A stretch of DNA of 52,633 nucleotides from Acidobacteriota bacterium. GTDB lineage: Bacteria > Acidobacteriota > Terriglobia > Bryobacterales > Bryobacteraceae. Of this stretch, positions 18,431 to 28,261 are shown one piece after another. Location of the stretch: NCBI GenBank assembly GCA_016870995.1, contig VFZU01000030.1:1-52633 (forward strand), read 5' to 3'. The translations under genes were made by a program, and so were the position numbers. Below the pieces are notes generated by a model. It saw only the letters and a program-made list of their open reading frames with translations. It ran no database searches and had not been told where the DNA came from. The stretch's first letter is position 1; the number at the start of each line of letters is the position of its first letter.

Positions 18431-20200
18431 ATGAAACCCCTGATGTTCGCCGCTGTGTTTTGCGGCTTGATTTACGCGCAAGTGCCGCATAGCGACAAGC
18501 GGCTTGTCTTCTCCACCTTCCATGGCGGCGATCGCGACGACGATGCTCGAGCAGTGGCTGTAGATGACGAGGGCTTCATCTATGTCGCCGGGGAGACTGG
18601 ATCGCGTGACCTTCAGGCCGATCCCGTCGGGGGCAAGCCGTTTACGGCGGCGCTGAATCGGTCTTACCTCACCAAGTACAAGCCAGGTGGCAAGGAAGTG
18701 GTTTGGCGGAAGCTGATCGGTGGCTCCGCGCTAGTGATTGCGCAAGCCATGGTCATCGATCGCGAGAACAATATCTGCATCACCGGCATGACAGGTGCCA
18801 AGGATCTGCCCATGTTGAAACCAATTCAATCGCAGCACTCGGGCAACAACATCGCGTTTGTGATGAAGCTCAGCCCCGCGGGCAATTTGCTGTTCTCGAC
18901 CGACTTCGGTGGCAGGCTGCAGGAAGAAGGCCGGGCGATGGCGGTCGACTCCCAAAACAATCTCTACATCGGCGGCCGCTACACTTCCCCCGATTTGCCT
19001 GTGAAAGCGGCGATCCAAAGCAGGATCGGCGGGGGCGGAGCGGATGCGTTTATCGCCAAGTTCACTCCGGATCACCAGCTGGCTTATGCGACTTATTTTG
19101 GTGGGACCGCAGGCACCGACAACATTGCAGCCATGGCAGTGGGGCCGGATGATTCGCTTTACATCACTGGGGACAACATGTCGCCCGGAATGGCCACTAA
19201 AGATGCCTGGATGCAGACGCCGCAGGCTTACTCCGGCTATGTGGCGAAGCTCACTCCTGCCGGAGACGCGGTAACGTACTTCAGCTATGTGGGCTGGCGC
19301 TCGGGCATCACAACCGTGCGAGCGATTGCGGTGGACCGCGAGGGCCAGGCCTATCTGGCAGGCAATACATCAACGAAGGGGCTTCCAACGACCCAGGGAG
19401 TGTTGCAACCGGTATTTGCTGGCGGGGCTCGCGATGGGTTTCTGTTGCGGCTGAATGCGGAGGCAACACAGATCAACTACCTCACCTATCTGGGGGGCAG
19501 CGCACCCGGCACGCTCGATCCCAGTGAGACGGTGACGGCGATTGGCCTCGATTCGCATGGGCACGTCTATATGACCGGCGAGACGGCCTCACCTGACTTT
19601 CCGGGTCGGCGCGAGTTTCAGAAAACGAACGCAGGCTTGCAGGATTCGTTCCTGATGCGAATTGATCCAGCGACGAATGATGTCGTGTTTGCCACCTTCT
19701 GGGGTGGACGCAGGAAGGACGCGGCAACGGCACTGGCGCTGGGCCCGGGCGAGAACGCGACGATCGTCGGGGAATCGTTCTCTGAGGACTTCTCTACTTC
19801 GGCGGCGACGCAACCGAAGCTCGGCAGCGTGAACGATGCGTTTGTGGCTCAGTTCTGTGATCCGTGGCTGGGCGCGAACACGCCGGCGGGGTTCGAGTTT
19901 ATGCGTGGAGGCGAAATGCCGGCCGTGCAGGAAATCGCGATTTGGTCGGGATGCAACCAGGCGTTCGAGGCGAGCGAAGTTGTATCGAGCGAGAGCTGGT
20001 TAAAGCTGACCCCCGATGGCAAGACGGTTGGGATGAAGCTGAAGCTGGAAATCGCACCGGAAGGGCTGGAGCCGAGCGAGTACCAGGCGGTGATTCGCGT
20101 GACGGTGCCGGAGGCGTTTGTCAGGACGATCGAGATTCCGGTGACGCTGCGGATGGTTGACCCGCCCGCGTTGCCGGAACCCGGAAGCGGGCGGGGCTGA
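18431..20200 (+). CDS. Secreted SBBP-repeat beta-propeller protein
   Basis: A 589-residue exported protein starting at the ATG at 18431, which places a signal peptide (M-K-P-L-M-F-A-A-V-F-C-G-L-I-Y-A) at the N-terminus; the open frame reaches back to 18368 but that adds a polar, implausible leader. Residues about 28-475 hold SBBP-type repeats: F-S-T-F-H-G-G, Y-A-T-Y-F-G-G and F-A-T-F-W-G-G alternate with A-V-D-x-x-G-x-x-Y-V-A-G-E-T. Residues about 490-580 form a beta-sandwich like BACON or other surface adhesive modules. Such proteins are common and expanded in Solibacter-type genomes; a surface-binding role is plausible but unproven. Confidence 0.8.
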   Translation: MKPLMFAAVFCGLIYAQVPHSDKRLVFSTFHGGDRDDDARAVAVDDEGFIYVAGETGSRDLQADPVGGKPFTAALNRSYLTKYKPGGKEVVWRKLIGGSALVIAQAMVIDRENNICITGMTGAKDLPMLKPIQSQHSGNNIAFVMKLSPAGNLLFSTDFGGRLQEEGRAMAVDSQNNLYIGGRYTSPDLPVKAAIQSRIGGGGADAFIAKFTPDHQLAYATYFGGTAGTDNIAAMAVGPDDSLYITGDNMSPGMATKDAWMQTPQAYSGYVAKLTPAGDAVTYFSYVGWRSGITTVRAIAVDREGQAYLAGNTSTKGLPTTQGVLQPVFAGGARDGFLLRLNAEATQINYLTYLGGSAPGTLDPSETVTAIGLDSHGHVYMTGETASPDFPGRREFQKTNAGLQDSFLMRIDPATNDVVFATFWGGRRKDAATALALGPGENATIVGESFSEDFSTSAATQPKLGSVNDAFVAQFCDPWLGANTPAGFEFMRGGEMPAVQEIAIWSGCNQAFEASEVVSSESWLKLTPDGKTVGMKLKLEIAPEGLEPSEYQAVIRVTVPEAFVRTIEIPVTLRMVDPPALPEPGSGRG

Positions 20201-20236
20201 GAAATGAACTCGAGTCGATCGATCAGCTAATATCCG

Positions 20237-20553
20237 ATGATCGGTTCGAAGTTCGCGGCTAGCCAAGGTCAACTGTTTCGGGAGAAGAACTCGAAATTTG
20301 AGGGTGAGCTTCTTCAGATACTGGCCCCGGTCGCTGAATTTGAAATGGAAATCATCAAGGAGCGCACCCTACTTGGTGTCCGGGCGGCGAATGCGAAGGG
20401 CAAGGTTGTGGCCGTCCTATGCGTGTGTTCCGACGTGATCAGATCGTCAAGCTACGCGAACAGGGCATATCGTGGCGCGGGATCGCGGAGAGGCTAGGCG
20501 TGCCGTTGTCCACCGTCACTGACGCTTGCCGCCGAATTAGCGGATCAGCGGCA
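20237..20553 (+). pseudogene. Serine recombinase (resolvase) C-terminal remnant, frameshifted
   Basis: The first part (20237 onward) reads A-E-F-E-M-E-I-I-K-E-R-T-L-L-G-V-R-A-A-N-A-K-G-K, the helix-E end of the resolvase catalytic domain. At about 20403-20412 a missing base shifts the frame: continuing one frame over gives G-R-P-M-R-V-F-R-R-D-Q-I-V-K-L-R-E-Q-G-I-S-W and a helix-turn-helix (I-A-E-R-L-G-V-P-L-S-T-V-T-D-A-C-R-R), the classic DNA-binding end of DDE-free serine recombinases. The N-terminal catalytic part with the active Ser is absent; a stop codon lies at 20228-20230. This is a dead fragment of a former mobile element or inversion enzyme. Confidence 0.8.
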
Positions 20554-20671
20554 TCGCGGGTGCTCGGAAAAGGTATCACCGGGAATTGCCCCGAATCGTT
20601 GCAAGATCGACTTACTTCGCGGTTCAGGAATGCCGTTCGGGAAGCGGTCAGTTTCCGGACCGTTCGATGGG

Positions 20672-21160
20672 TCAGCCCGCCAACAATACTGACATCCGTT
20701 GAAGCTGTTGGTCAAAATGAATATGCTCCACGAATGTTTCAAGCCCGTGCGCCACACATTCGAACGTGGAGTCATGAAACGTGAAGACATAGTGATGGAA
20801 GGCGTCGAACACGGCGGGCTGGTGGTATGGGTGGACCGCGTTCATGGCTTCCAACCGCCGAATCAGCGACGACGATTCCACTTCGTAGACGCTGTACGGC
20901 GCAAGCCCACACTTCGCTAACGGATGGCCGTCCAGCGCTTCATCGTTAGGTGGTCCGAACAAGTGAAAGTATGGCCCGTGGAATCGCACGAATGCGAACG
21001 GTGCCGTTGGGCCAGTATCGTAAGGCGGAACTTCCGGCAACCAATACGACACCACCAGCCGATTCTCTTCTGCTAACAGCATCGGGCACGGTGCACCCGG
21101 TTCCGGCTTCGGAACATTTTGTAACTCCACCAGCCGGTCCTCTTCGTCAATCGGATACAT
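20672..21160 (-). CDS. Conserved hypothetical protein (162 residues)
   Basis: The ATG at 21160 (M-Y-P-I-D-E-E-D) is preferred over an upstream in-frame ATG at 21208, because a GGAG sequence lies about 8 bases before it and the start overlaps the end of the preceding small gene. The protein has a conserved-looking centre (F-V-R-F-H-G-P, F-G-P-P-N-D-E-A, H-P-L-A, Y-S-V-Y-E-V-E-S-S) and a His-rich end (N-A-V-H-P-Y-H, H-H-Y-V-F-T-F-H-D-S-T-F-E-C). It resembles uncharacterised cytosolic proteins of Planctomycetes and Acidobacteriota. No signal peptide or membrane segment. No function can be given. Confidence 0.7.
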   Translation of the reverse strand: MYPIDEEDRLVELQNVPKPEPGAPCPMLLAEENRLVVSYWLPEVPPYDTGPTAPFAFVRFHGPYFHLFGPPNDEALDGHPLAKCGLAPYSVYEVESSSLIRRLEAMNAVHPYHQPAVFDAFHHYVFTFHDSTFECVAHGLETFVEHIHFDQQLQRMSVLLAG

Positions 21161-21311
21161 TCGACACTCCACGATGCCGTTGACGATGCCGCTCAATTTC
21201 TTCTCCAAGCATTCGGGCGGTCGGATTCAAGTCGGCTCTCAAAACCATAACTACATCGTTGTCTTCCAACAGCGGCTCAAACACAGCAACGCTCAACAAT
21301 TCATCCAGCAT
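21147..21311 (-). CDS. Small hypothetical protein coupled to the next gene
   Basis: A 54-residue frame beginning M-L-D-E-L-L-S-V-A-V-F-E-P-L-L and containing D-V-V-M-V-L-R-A-D-L-N-P-T-A-R-M-L. It begins 13 bases after the glnS stop and its stop overlaps the 162-residue gene by 14 bases. Composition is acidic and helix-prone like a genuine small protein, and position supports co-transcription with gltX-glnS. No motif is recognised. It could be a small partner of the 162-residue protein; this is inference from overlap only. Confidence 0.5.
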   Translation of the reverse strand: MLDELLSVAVFEPLLEDNDVVMVLRADLNPTARMLGEEIERHRQRHRGVSNVSD

Positions 21312-21324
21312 GAGGGTGCTGCGA

Positions 21325-22992
21325 TCAGGACTTCTTCTTTTCTTTGGCCCAGGTGTCGCGGAGTTCGACGGTGCGGTTGAAGACGAGCTTTTCTTTGGTG
21401 CTGGATTTGTCGGCGCAGAAGTAGGCGAGGCGCTCGAATTGGTAGCGGTCACCGGGTTGGGTTTCGGCGAGCGCGGGTTCGAGCCAGCCCTGGACTTTCA
21501 CCAGAGACTTCGGGTTCAGGTTCGCGGTGAAGTCCTGACCTTCGGGGACGTCGTTCGGGTCTTCTTTGGTGAAGAGCTTGTCGTAGAGGCGGATCTCGGC
21601 GGCGACGGCGTGGGCTGCTGAAACCCAGTGGATGGTCGACTTCACTTTGCGGCCGTCGAGTGAGTTGCCGCCGCGTGAGGCGGGGTCGTAGGTGCAGTGG
21701 ATGGCGGTGACGTTGCCGTCGGCGTCTTTGTCGAGGCTGACGCACTTGACGAAGAAGCCCCAACGGAGGCGGACTTCGTTGCCAGGGTAGAGGCGGAAGA
21801 AGCCTTTGGGTGGAGTCTCTTCAAAGTCGTCGCACTCGATCCAGAGTTCGCGGGTAAAGGGCACCTTGCGCAGGTCGGTTTCGTTGTCGGGATAGTTGCA
21901 GGCGTCGAGCCATTCCGTTTGACCTTCGGGGTAGTTGTCGATGATCAGCTTGAGGGGCTTGATGACCGCCATGGCGCGCCTGGCGGTTTTGTTCAGATCT
22001 TCGCGGATGAAGAATTCGAGCTTTTCGAATTCGGTGGTGCCGTTGGTTTTCGAGACGCCGAGGTTTTGAGCGAAGTTGCGCAGGCCCTGGGGGGAGTAGC
22101 CGCGGCGGCGCATGCCGGAGATGGTTGGCATGCGGGGGTCGTCCCAACTTTCGACCAGGTTCTGCTGGACCAACTGGAGCAGCTTGCGCTTGCTCATCAT
22201 GGTGTAGGTGAGGTTGAGCCGGTCGAACTCGATCTGGCGCGGAGCGAAGATACCGAGGCGCTGGACGTACCAGTCGTAGAGCGGGCGGTGGTCTTCAAAC
22301 TCGAGGGTGCAGATTGAGTGGGTAATGCGCTCGATCGAATCGGACTGACCGTGGGCCCAATCGTACATGGGGTAGATGCACCATTCGTTGCCGGTGCGAT
22401 GGTGTTCGGCGTGAAGGATACGGTACATGACGGGGTCGCGGAAGTTGAGGTTCGCCGAAGCCATGTCGATTTTGGCGCGCAGGGTGCGGGAGCCGTCCGG
22501 GAACTCGCCGGCCTTCATGCGGGTGAAGAGATCGAGATTCTCTTCGATGCTGCGATCACGGTAGGGGCTGTTCTGGCCGGGTTCGGTGAGGGTGCCGCGC
22601 GAGAGGCGGACCTGCTCTGGGGTGAGATCGCAGACGTAGGCGTGGCCGTCGCGGATGAGCTGGCAGGACCAATCGTAGAGCTGGCCGAAGTAGTCGGAGG
22701 CGTAGTAGATGCGGTCACCGAAGTCGCCGCCAAGCCATTTGACATCTTCGATGATCGATTCGACGTATTCGAGTTCTTCCTTGGCGGGATTGGTGTCGTC
22801 GAAGCGAAGGTTGCACATGCCGCCGAACTCCGCGGCGAGGCCGAAGTTGATGGTGATGCTCTTGGCATGACCGACATGCAAATAACCGTTGGGCTCTGGA
22901 GGGAAGCGGGTCTGGACCCGCCCTGCATGTTTGCCGGACTCGTTGTCAGCCAGGATGATGTCCCGGATAAAGTTGGAAGTAGGTTCGCTCAT
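21325..22992 (-). CDS. glnS: Glutaminyl-tRNA synthetase
   Basis: A 555-residue class I aminoacyl-tRNA synthetase charging tRNA-Gln with glutamine in the cytoplasm. The HIGH-type signature is [15 protein letters not shown] (31-45) and the KMSKS-type loop is M-M-S-K-R-K-L-L near residue 270. The C-terminal anticodon-binding beta-barrels are full length. Its ATG follows the gltX stop without a gap (22992/22993), so the two form an operon, with two small unknown genes downstream. The presence of glnS implies direct Gln-tRNA formation rather than sole reliance on the GatCAB amidotransferase route. Confidence 0.95.
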   Translation of the reverse strand: MSEPTSNFIRDIILADNESGKHAGRVQTRFPPEPNGYLHVGHAKSITINFGLAAEFGGMCNLRFDDTNPAKEELEYVESIIEDVKWLGGDFGDRIYYASDYFGQLYDWSCQLIRDGHAYVCDLTPEQVRLSRGTLTEPGQNSPYRDRSIEENLDLFTRMKAGEFPDGSRTLRAKIDMASANLNFRDPVMYRILHAEHHRTGNEWCIYPMYDWAHGQSDSIERITHSICTLEFEDHRPLYDWYVQRLGIFAPRQIEFDRLNLTYTMMSKRKLLQLVQQNLVESWDDPRMPTISGMRRRGYSPQGLRNFAQNLGVSKTNGTTEFEKLEFFIREDLNKTARRAMAVIKPLKLIIDNYPEGQTEWLDACNYPDNETDLRKVPFTRELWIECDDFEETPPKGFFRLYPGNEVRLRWGFFVKCVSLDKDADGNVTAIHCTYDPASRGGNSLDGRKVKSTIHWVSAAHAVAAEIRLYDKLFTKEDPNDVPEGQDFTANLNPKSLVKVQGWLEPALAETQPGDRYQFERLAYFCADKSSTKEKLVFNRTVELRDTWAKEKKKS

Positions 22993-24435
22993 TTAAAGAA
23001 TTCCCAGGGCAATTTCGATGCGTTCGAGTACGGTGGCGCGGCCGAGGGCCTCGAGGGTTTCAAACAGAGGCGGGGCGTTTTTACGGCCACAGGCGGCGAC
23101 ACGAACGGGTTGGAACATTTGGCCAGCTTTGAGTTTGAGCTCGGCGGCGGCGGCGCGGAGGGCGGGATCGAGGGCGGCGACGTTGAAATCGGGCACCGCG
23201 GTCAGGACTTCGCGGGCCTTCTCCAGGGCGAGCCGGGCTGTCGAGCGATCTCCGTTTTGCGGCACAAGCAATTCGGAATCGTACGGCGGCAGCTTGTCGA
23301 TGAAGAAGATGTCGGCGACGGCGGAGACATCAGGGAGGAGTTTGATGCGCTCCTGGATGAGGGGGGCGAGTTCGAGCAAGCGCGCCTCCGTGGCGGCTGG
23401 GCCGAAGGCCTTGGCGGCGAAGGGGGCAAGGGCTGCGGCGAGCGCGGCGTGAGGAAGGGCGTGGAGGTGGGCGGCGTTTAACCAGATCGACTTGGGATCG
23501 AAGGGGTCTTCTTCGGTGAAGTTGATGGTGGCGTTGGAGCGGTTGATGCCGTCAAGCGAGAAGAGTTCGATGAGTTGCTCGCGGGACATCTTTTCGAGGT
23601 CGTTCTTGGGGTTCCAGCCGAGCAGGCAGAGGAAGTTGATGAAGGCGTGCGGGAGGAAGCCGGCATCGCGATACGTAGTGACGCTGACGACTGGGCCGTG
23701 TTTGCGCTTGGAGAGCTTGGCGCCGTCGGGAGCCATGAGGAGCGGCAGGTGGGCAGTTTGCGGGACGGGGGCGCCGAGGGCCTCAAAAATGAGGACGTGC
23801 TTGAAGGTGTTGGCGAGGTGCTCTTGCCCGCGGAGGATGTGTGTGATGCGGAGGTCGGCATCGTCGGCGCAAGAGGCCATGTGATAGGTGGGGCCGCCGT
23901 TGCTGCGCAGGAGCGCGAAGTCTTCGAGATCGGCGGTGGCTTTGGTGACGGTGCCGTAGACGAGGTCGGGAACGATGACCTCGGTTCGGGTTTCGCGGGG
24001 GACTTTGTAGCGCAGCACGAAGGGTTCGCCTGCGGCGGCGCGGCGGTCGGACTCTTCGCGAGTAAGGTCGCGCATGCCGGGATTGAAGAGCCAGTGGGCT
24101 TCGGGGCTGGAGGAGTCGGCATCTTCGGCGGCGGAGGCGGGTGTGAAGTCGCGGTAGGCGAGACCTTTTTCGAAGATGGACCAGGCGGCTTTTTGATGGA
24201 GATCGAGACGGTCGGACTGGCGGTAGAATTCGTCCCAACCGAGGCCGAGCCACTCGAGGCCTTCCATGATGGAGTCGAGAGAGACCTGGGTGTTGCGCTC
24301 GACGTCGGTGTCGTCGATGCGGAGGATCATCGTGCCCGAGTTGTGGCGGGCGTAGAGCCAGTTGAAGATGAAGGTACGGGCGCCTCCGATGTGCAGGTAA
24401 CCAGTGGGGGAGGGCGCAAAACGAACACGAATCAT
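22993..24435 (-). CDS. gltX: Glutamyl-tRNA synthetase
   Basis: A 480-residue class I synthetase charging tRNA-Glu. The N-terminal signature [14 protein letters not shown] (7-20) and the K-L-S-K-R-K-H-G loop near 245 are both intact, and the helical C-terminal anticodon-binding domain is present. Length fits the bacterial family. It is the first gene of a minus-strand operon with glnS immediately after it. A hairpin terminator (24484-24517) separates it from the TonB receptor gene upstream, so its promoter should lie in 24436-24483. Whether the enzyme is discriminating for tRNA-Glu cannot be read here, but the neighbouring glnS makes that likely. Confidence 0.95.
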   Translation of the reverse strand: MIRVRFAPSPTGYLHIGGARTFIFNWLYARHNSGTMILRIDDTDVERNTQVSLDSIMEGLEWLGLGWDEFYRQSDRLDLHQKAAWSIFEKGLAYRDFTPASAAEDADSSSPEAHWLFNPGMRDLTREESDRRAAAGEPFVLRYKVPRETRTEVIVPDLVYGTVTKATADLEDFALLRSNGGPTYHMASCADDADLRITHILRGQEHLANTFKHVLIFEALGAPVPQTAHLPLLMAPDGAKLSKRKHGPVVSVTTYRDAGFLPHAFINFLCLLGWNPKNDLEKMSREQLIELFSLDGINRSNATINFTEEDPFDPKSIWLNAAHLHALPHAALAAALAPFAAKAFGPAATEARLLELAPLIQERIKLLPDVSAVADIFFIDKLPPYDSELLVPQNGDRSTARLALEKAREVLTAVPDFNVAALDPALRAAAAELKLKAGQMFQPVRVAACGRKNAPPLFETLEALGRATVLERIEIALGIL

Positions 24436-24483
24436 TGGAAGTTCTAGGATAGCGAATGCTGTGAGTTGTTAGCGGTTTGAACT

Positions 24484-24517
24484 GAAAGAGCCCCGCGTGG
24501 GAACGCGGGGCTCTTTC
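24484..24517 (-). terminator. Hairpin terminator after the TonB receptor gene
   Basis: A perfect 15-base stem (GAAAGAGCCCCGCGT and its complement) with a 4-base loop. It sits 18 bases after the TonB receptor stop at 24536 and before the gltX start at 24435. On the minus strand the stem ends in CTTTC without a long T tract, so strength is uncertain. Confidence 0.75.
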
Positions 24518-24535
24518 AAGTATGGGCTTGGCAGT

Positions 24536-27500
24536 CTAGAAGCTCAGACGGCCGGTGAACTGAACCTGGCGGGGACGCCAGTAGGACTGCTGCATCAACT
24601 GGATGCCGGTGCCGGAATTGGGGTTGACGAGGCCCTGGATGTTGAAGGCGTTGAAGGCGTCGACGTTGAAGCGGAGACGCCAGCGTTCGGTGATGGTGAA
24701 CTCCTTGTAGATGGAGACGTCGGACTGGAAGTTCTTCGGCCCTTGCAGGACCATCGCGTTGTAGGGCTGAACGCCGGATGGGCCGGGGGAGAAACCGGTG
24801 AGGACGACCTGACCGTTGCGGAGCGTCTGGTTGACGTTGTTGGTGCCGAACTGGGCCGTGCCAGGGGTGTTGTTGATCGGGGCCAGGTAGGGCTTATAGT
24901 CGGCCGGAAGACCCGTAACGCCGCGGGTCGCCGCGTTGACAACGTTCGGGGGAATGTAGCCGTTGAACCAGAGGAAGCCGTCGCGGCAGACGCCGCTGCG
25001 GCAATCCTGGATCGCCTGCTTTCGCTTGTTGAGCGTGATCGGATTCGTTTCGCCGAAGTTGCCGGTGGCGACCTGGAAGGCCTGGGAGACGACGGTGCCG
25101 ACGAAGGCCATCTGGTAGCCGCCGATCAGGGCATTGACGAAGCGGTTGGAATTGCCGGCGAAGCGGCGGCCTTTGCCGAAGGGGACATCGACGATGCCAT
25201 TGAAGCTGATGCGATGGGTGGGGATGGCGGTGTCGATGCGGTAGTTTTGCCAGCGGTTGAATTCGCGGCTGGGCTCGAACGGAGTGCCAACGTCCATACC
25301 CTGCGGAATCGCGCCCGGGGCGTAGTTTGCAGCAGGATTGAGGGTGTTGTCGCGGAAGGTATTGCCCCCGACGCGGAAAGCGCGAGAGAAGACATAAAAG
25401 ACCTGGAAGCCGACGCCCTTGCGATAAGGGCGCTGGTAGTTGATCTGCAACGCAGTGTTATTGGAAAAGCCGAACTTTGTCGACTGGGTGATGTTGCCCC
25501 AGGTGGTTTGATCGTAAGGCCGGGTTGCCACGCTGGCGAAGCGGCCGGTGGGCGGAATGGTGCCGGTTTTGGCCTGCCAGACGTAGGTGGACGGGGCGTT
25601 GTTGAACAGGAAATTCTGATCGAGGTTGGTGCCGTATGTGTAGACGTAAGAAGTGCGCAACACGGAGCCGTCGTTGAAGGGCTGCTCGATGGTGAAGTTG
25701 GCCTCACGCACTTTGGCGGGCGGATAGTCGGAAGCGAGAATGGTGCCGGGGCTGATGCCGGGCAGCAAAGCCGTGGTGGTGTTGGTGTCGACGACATTCT
25801 GCGTGTTGACGCCCGTGACGGCGCTGAGGGGACCGCGTAAGAGTCCATTCGGCAAGCCGTCGGGGGCCTGTGCGGCGGCGTTGTAGTTCATCGAATAGCC
25901 GGCGGTGAAAGGATAGCTGGCGGTGAGATAACGGATCGAGTTGCGAATCGGCACGGGGTAGATGTATTCGCCGTAACCGCCGCGGATGACCGTGCGATTG
26001 ATGCCGAAGGAGGGAACCCAGGCAAAGCCGAAGCGAGGGAGGATGTTGGCGTTGTAGCCCTTGATGCCAGCCCTGCCAAGGCCAGCCTCTTTCAAGGTTT
26101 GGAACTTGACGCCGAGATCGCGCAGGTTCGTAAGCAATGCCTGGCTGGTGAGGCCCCTTTGCAGGTAGTAATCCATGTTGCGGGGCGTCGAAATCGCATT
26201 GTTTTTGGGGTCGAAGAAGACCAGATAGTCGTTCTTGACGGTGGGCGAGGGGTGAGCTTCCCAGCGGACGCCGGCGTTGATGGTGAGGTTTGGCGCGACC
26301 TTCCAGTTGTCCTGGAAGTAGCCGTCGTATTCGATCAGAAAGGATTCGTTGTAGGGAGCGTTGCGGTTCTGGCTGAAGCTGGAGGCCGCGCCGAGGAAGA
26401 AGTCGGCGTCCTGATAACCGGTGTTCGGCAACGCCTGGAAATTCGCGCCGGAGGCCGGATTATAGATCGCTGTCGCGAGGTTGGTATAGGCGATGGTGTT
26501 CGGCGAGCGGTCGGAGAGGTAGCCAAACTTCTCATGGCGGATGCGTCCGCCAAAGGCCAACTGGTGCTTGCCGGCGATCTTATTGAAGTTCTCGTCGAGG
26601 GTGACCACCCGCTGGCTCATCCCGTAGAACCATTGCGAGCCGCCATAGGGCATGAAGAGATTGGCGCCGATGGCCGGAAAGCCGATCTGCGAGAAGTTGT
26701 TGGGCAAGCCGAATTGCTTCTCGTAGTTCTGCATGGAGGCCGGGTTGCCTTCGACGTACATGCGCTGCCACTGCATGCTGAACACGGTCTCGGAAAAGAG
26801 CGTCGGGGAGAAGGTTTTGTTGTATCCCATGGCTCCGCTGATGGTTTGAACAGGGATGCGCTGGTAGCCGGTAGCGCCTTCGGGCAACTCGCTGGATTGA
26901 ATGTTTGGCGGGGAGGCGGAAGGGAAGTTCCGGAGGGCCTGCTGTTGCTGGTCGATTTCGGTGAAGCGGAAGTAGCCGCGATTTTTGTCGTTGAAGACGT
27001 GGTCGAGACGGGTCGAGTAATTCGGGACAGTTTGCTGGGTTGGATTCTGACCGGTGAGGTTGAAGTTGATGATCGGATTGTCGCCGGAAGTGGGCGTGGG
27101 GGTGGCGGCGTAAAGTGTTCTCGCCAGCGGGCTGATGCGGGCGAGCGGGATCACGTTGCCGCTGAAGGGAGTGCGGACGTAGTTGTTGGCGCGGCTTTGG
27201 GTCGAGTTGGGGTCATAAAGAACCTGAAGCAGATTGGCGCCGTTGACCAGACCACTGAAATCGCCGGTGCGCATGGCCATGGTGGGAACGCGCATCAACT
27301 GCTGCTGACTGGAGCGAAGAGAGAAGCGTTCGAATGCGGCGAAGAAGAAGGAGCGATTTTTGCCGTTGTAGAGCTTGGGCAACAGGATCGGGCCGCCGAT
27401 ATTGATGCCGAACTCATTGCGGATCAATTTTGGTGCACGAAAATTGGAAGGATCCTGGCGGGCGCGGGCGATGCCGAAGTAGTTGTTGCGAGCGGTTTCA

Positions 27501-28225
27501 AACATCGAACCATGGAACTGGTTGGTGCCGGACTTGGTGGTGAGCAGCACGGTGGCGGGGGTGGCGAACTGGGCGCTCGAATTGAGGGTTTCAAAACGAA
27601 CTTCCTGGACCGAGTCGGGGTCGGGCAGGATGGCTTGCGCGGTGTTGGCGGGGGAACCGAAGTTGCGATTGGTTTGAGGAGCACCGTCGAGAGAGTACTC
27701 CATGGCTTCGCCCATGAGGCCGTTGGCACGGGTACCGCCGGCTTCGAGGCCGGGGACAGTGTTCTGGGCGAGGCCGAGGACGTTGCGTCCGTTCTGGGGA
27801 AGCTGACTGATGCGTGCGGCGTCGAGTTGGGTATTGACGGTGCCGCTGTCGTAGGTGGCGAGCTGGATCGTTTCGCCGCTGACGGTGACTTTTTCGCTGA
27901 CGTCGCCGAGAGTCATTTGGAGGTCGTAGACCATGACTTGACCGTTTTGGAGGGTGAGGTTGGCTTCGTGTTTCTTCATGCCGGCTGAAGTTACCGTGAT
28001 GCGGTAGCCGCCAGCGAACAAACCACGGGCGGAATAGAAGCCGTTGGCACCGCAGGCTGCTTCGGTGGAGACTCCGGTGGCCTGGTTGAGCACCTGGATG
28101 GTACAGGTGGGGATGGGGGCGGACGATATGTCGGTGACAGTTCCCTGAATACTGCCAGCGCCGCTTTGGCCGAGGGCGGAAAGGGCGTAGGCGCATAGCG
28201 CTAAGCCGAGACGTTTTGAGATCAT
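24536..28225 (-). CDS. TonB-dependent receptor, Oar-like, with carboxypeptidase-regulatory domain (copy 1)
   Basis: A 1229-residue outer-membrane protein. The ATG at 28225 is chosen because GAGGA lies 7 bases upstream and it gives a signal peptide (M-I-S-K-R-L-G-L-A-L-C-A-Y-A-L); the frame extends to 28342 but that leader is implausible. Residues about 25-115 are a carboxypeptidase-regulatory-like beta-sandwich (G-S-I-Q-G-T-V-T-D). About 120-250 is a plug domain (S-L-D-G-A-P, V-Q-E-V-R-F-E-T), and the rest is a long aromatic-rich barrel ending in R-Q-V-Q-F-T-G-R-L-S-F with terminal Phe. It may import large or poorly diffusible organic compounds. The divergent cytochrome gene starts only 36 bases away. 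Confidence 0.9.
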   Translation of the reverse strand: MISKRLGLALCAYALSALGQSGAGSIQGTVTDISSAPIPTCTIQVLNQATGVSTEAACGANGFYSARGLFAGGYRITVTSAGMKKHEANLTLQNGQVMVYDLQMTLGDVSEKVTVSGETIQLATYDSGTVNTQLDAARISQLPQNGRNVLGLAQNTVPGLEAGGTRANGLMGEAMEYSLDGAPQTNRNFGSPANTAQAILPDPDSVQEVRFETLNSSAQFATPATVLLTTKSGTNQFHGSMFETARNNYFGIARARQDPSNFRAPKLIRNEFGINIGGPILLPKLYNGKNRSFFFAAFERFSLRSSQQQLMRVPTMAMRTGDFSGLVNGANLLQVLYDPNSTQSRANNYVRTPFSGNVIPLARISPLARTLYAATPTPTSGDNPIINFNLTGQNPTQQTVPNYSTRLDHVFNDKNRGYFRFTEIDQQQQALRNFPSASPPNIQSSELPEGATGYQRIPVQTISGAMGYNKTFSPTLFSETVFSMQWQRMYVEGNPASMQNYEKQFGLPNNFSQIGFPAIGANLFMPYGGSQWFYGMSQRVVTLDENFNKIAGKHQLAFGGRIRHEKFGYLSDRSPNTIAYTNLATAIYNPASGANFQALPNTGYQDADFFLGAASSFSQNRNAPYNESFLIEYDGYFQDNWKVAPNLTINAGVRWEAHPSPTVKNDYLVFFDPKNNAISTPRNMDYYLQRGLTSQALLTNLRDLGVKFQTLKEAGLGRAGIKGYNANILPRFGFAWVPSFGINRTVIRGGYGEYIYPVPIRNSIRYLTASYPFTAGYSMNYNAAAQAPDGLPNGLLRGPLSAVTGVNTQNVVDTNTTTALLPGISPGTILASDYPPAKVREANFTIEQPFNDGSVLRTSYVYTYGTNLDQNFLFNNAPSTYVWQAKTGTIPPTGRFASVATRPYDQTTWGNITQSTKFGFSNNTALQINYQRPYRKGVGFQVFYVFSRAFRVGGNTFRDNTLNPAANYAPGAIPQGMDVGTPFEPSREFNRWQNYRIDTAIPTHRISFNGIVDVPFGKGRRFAGNSNRFVNALIGGYQMAFVGTVVSQAFQVATGNFGETNPITLNKRKQAIQDCRSGVCRDGFLWFNGYIPPNVVNAATRGVTGLPADYKPYLAPINNTPGTAQFGTNNVNQTLRNGQVVLTGFSPGPSGVQPYNAMVLQGPKNFQSDVSIYKEFTITERWRLRFNVDAFNAFNIQGLVNPNSGTGIQLMQQSYWRPRQVQFTGRLSF

Positions 28226-28261
28226 TGAGAGTTCCTCGCTGTTGTCGTGGAATCCTATCAC

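Noticed and set aside
26099-27988. 629-codon open frame antisense to the TonB receptor
   Set aside because: Its sequence is Gly/Val/Glu-rich without motifs and mirrors codon bias of the real gene on the other strand. The same applies to long antisense frames over gltX, glnS and hrpB.
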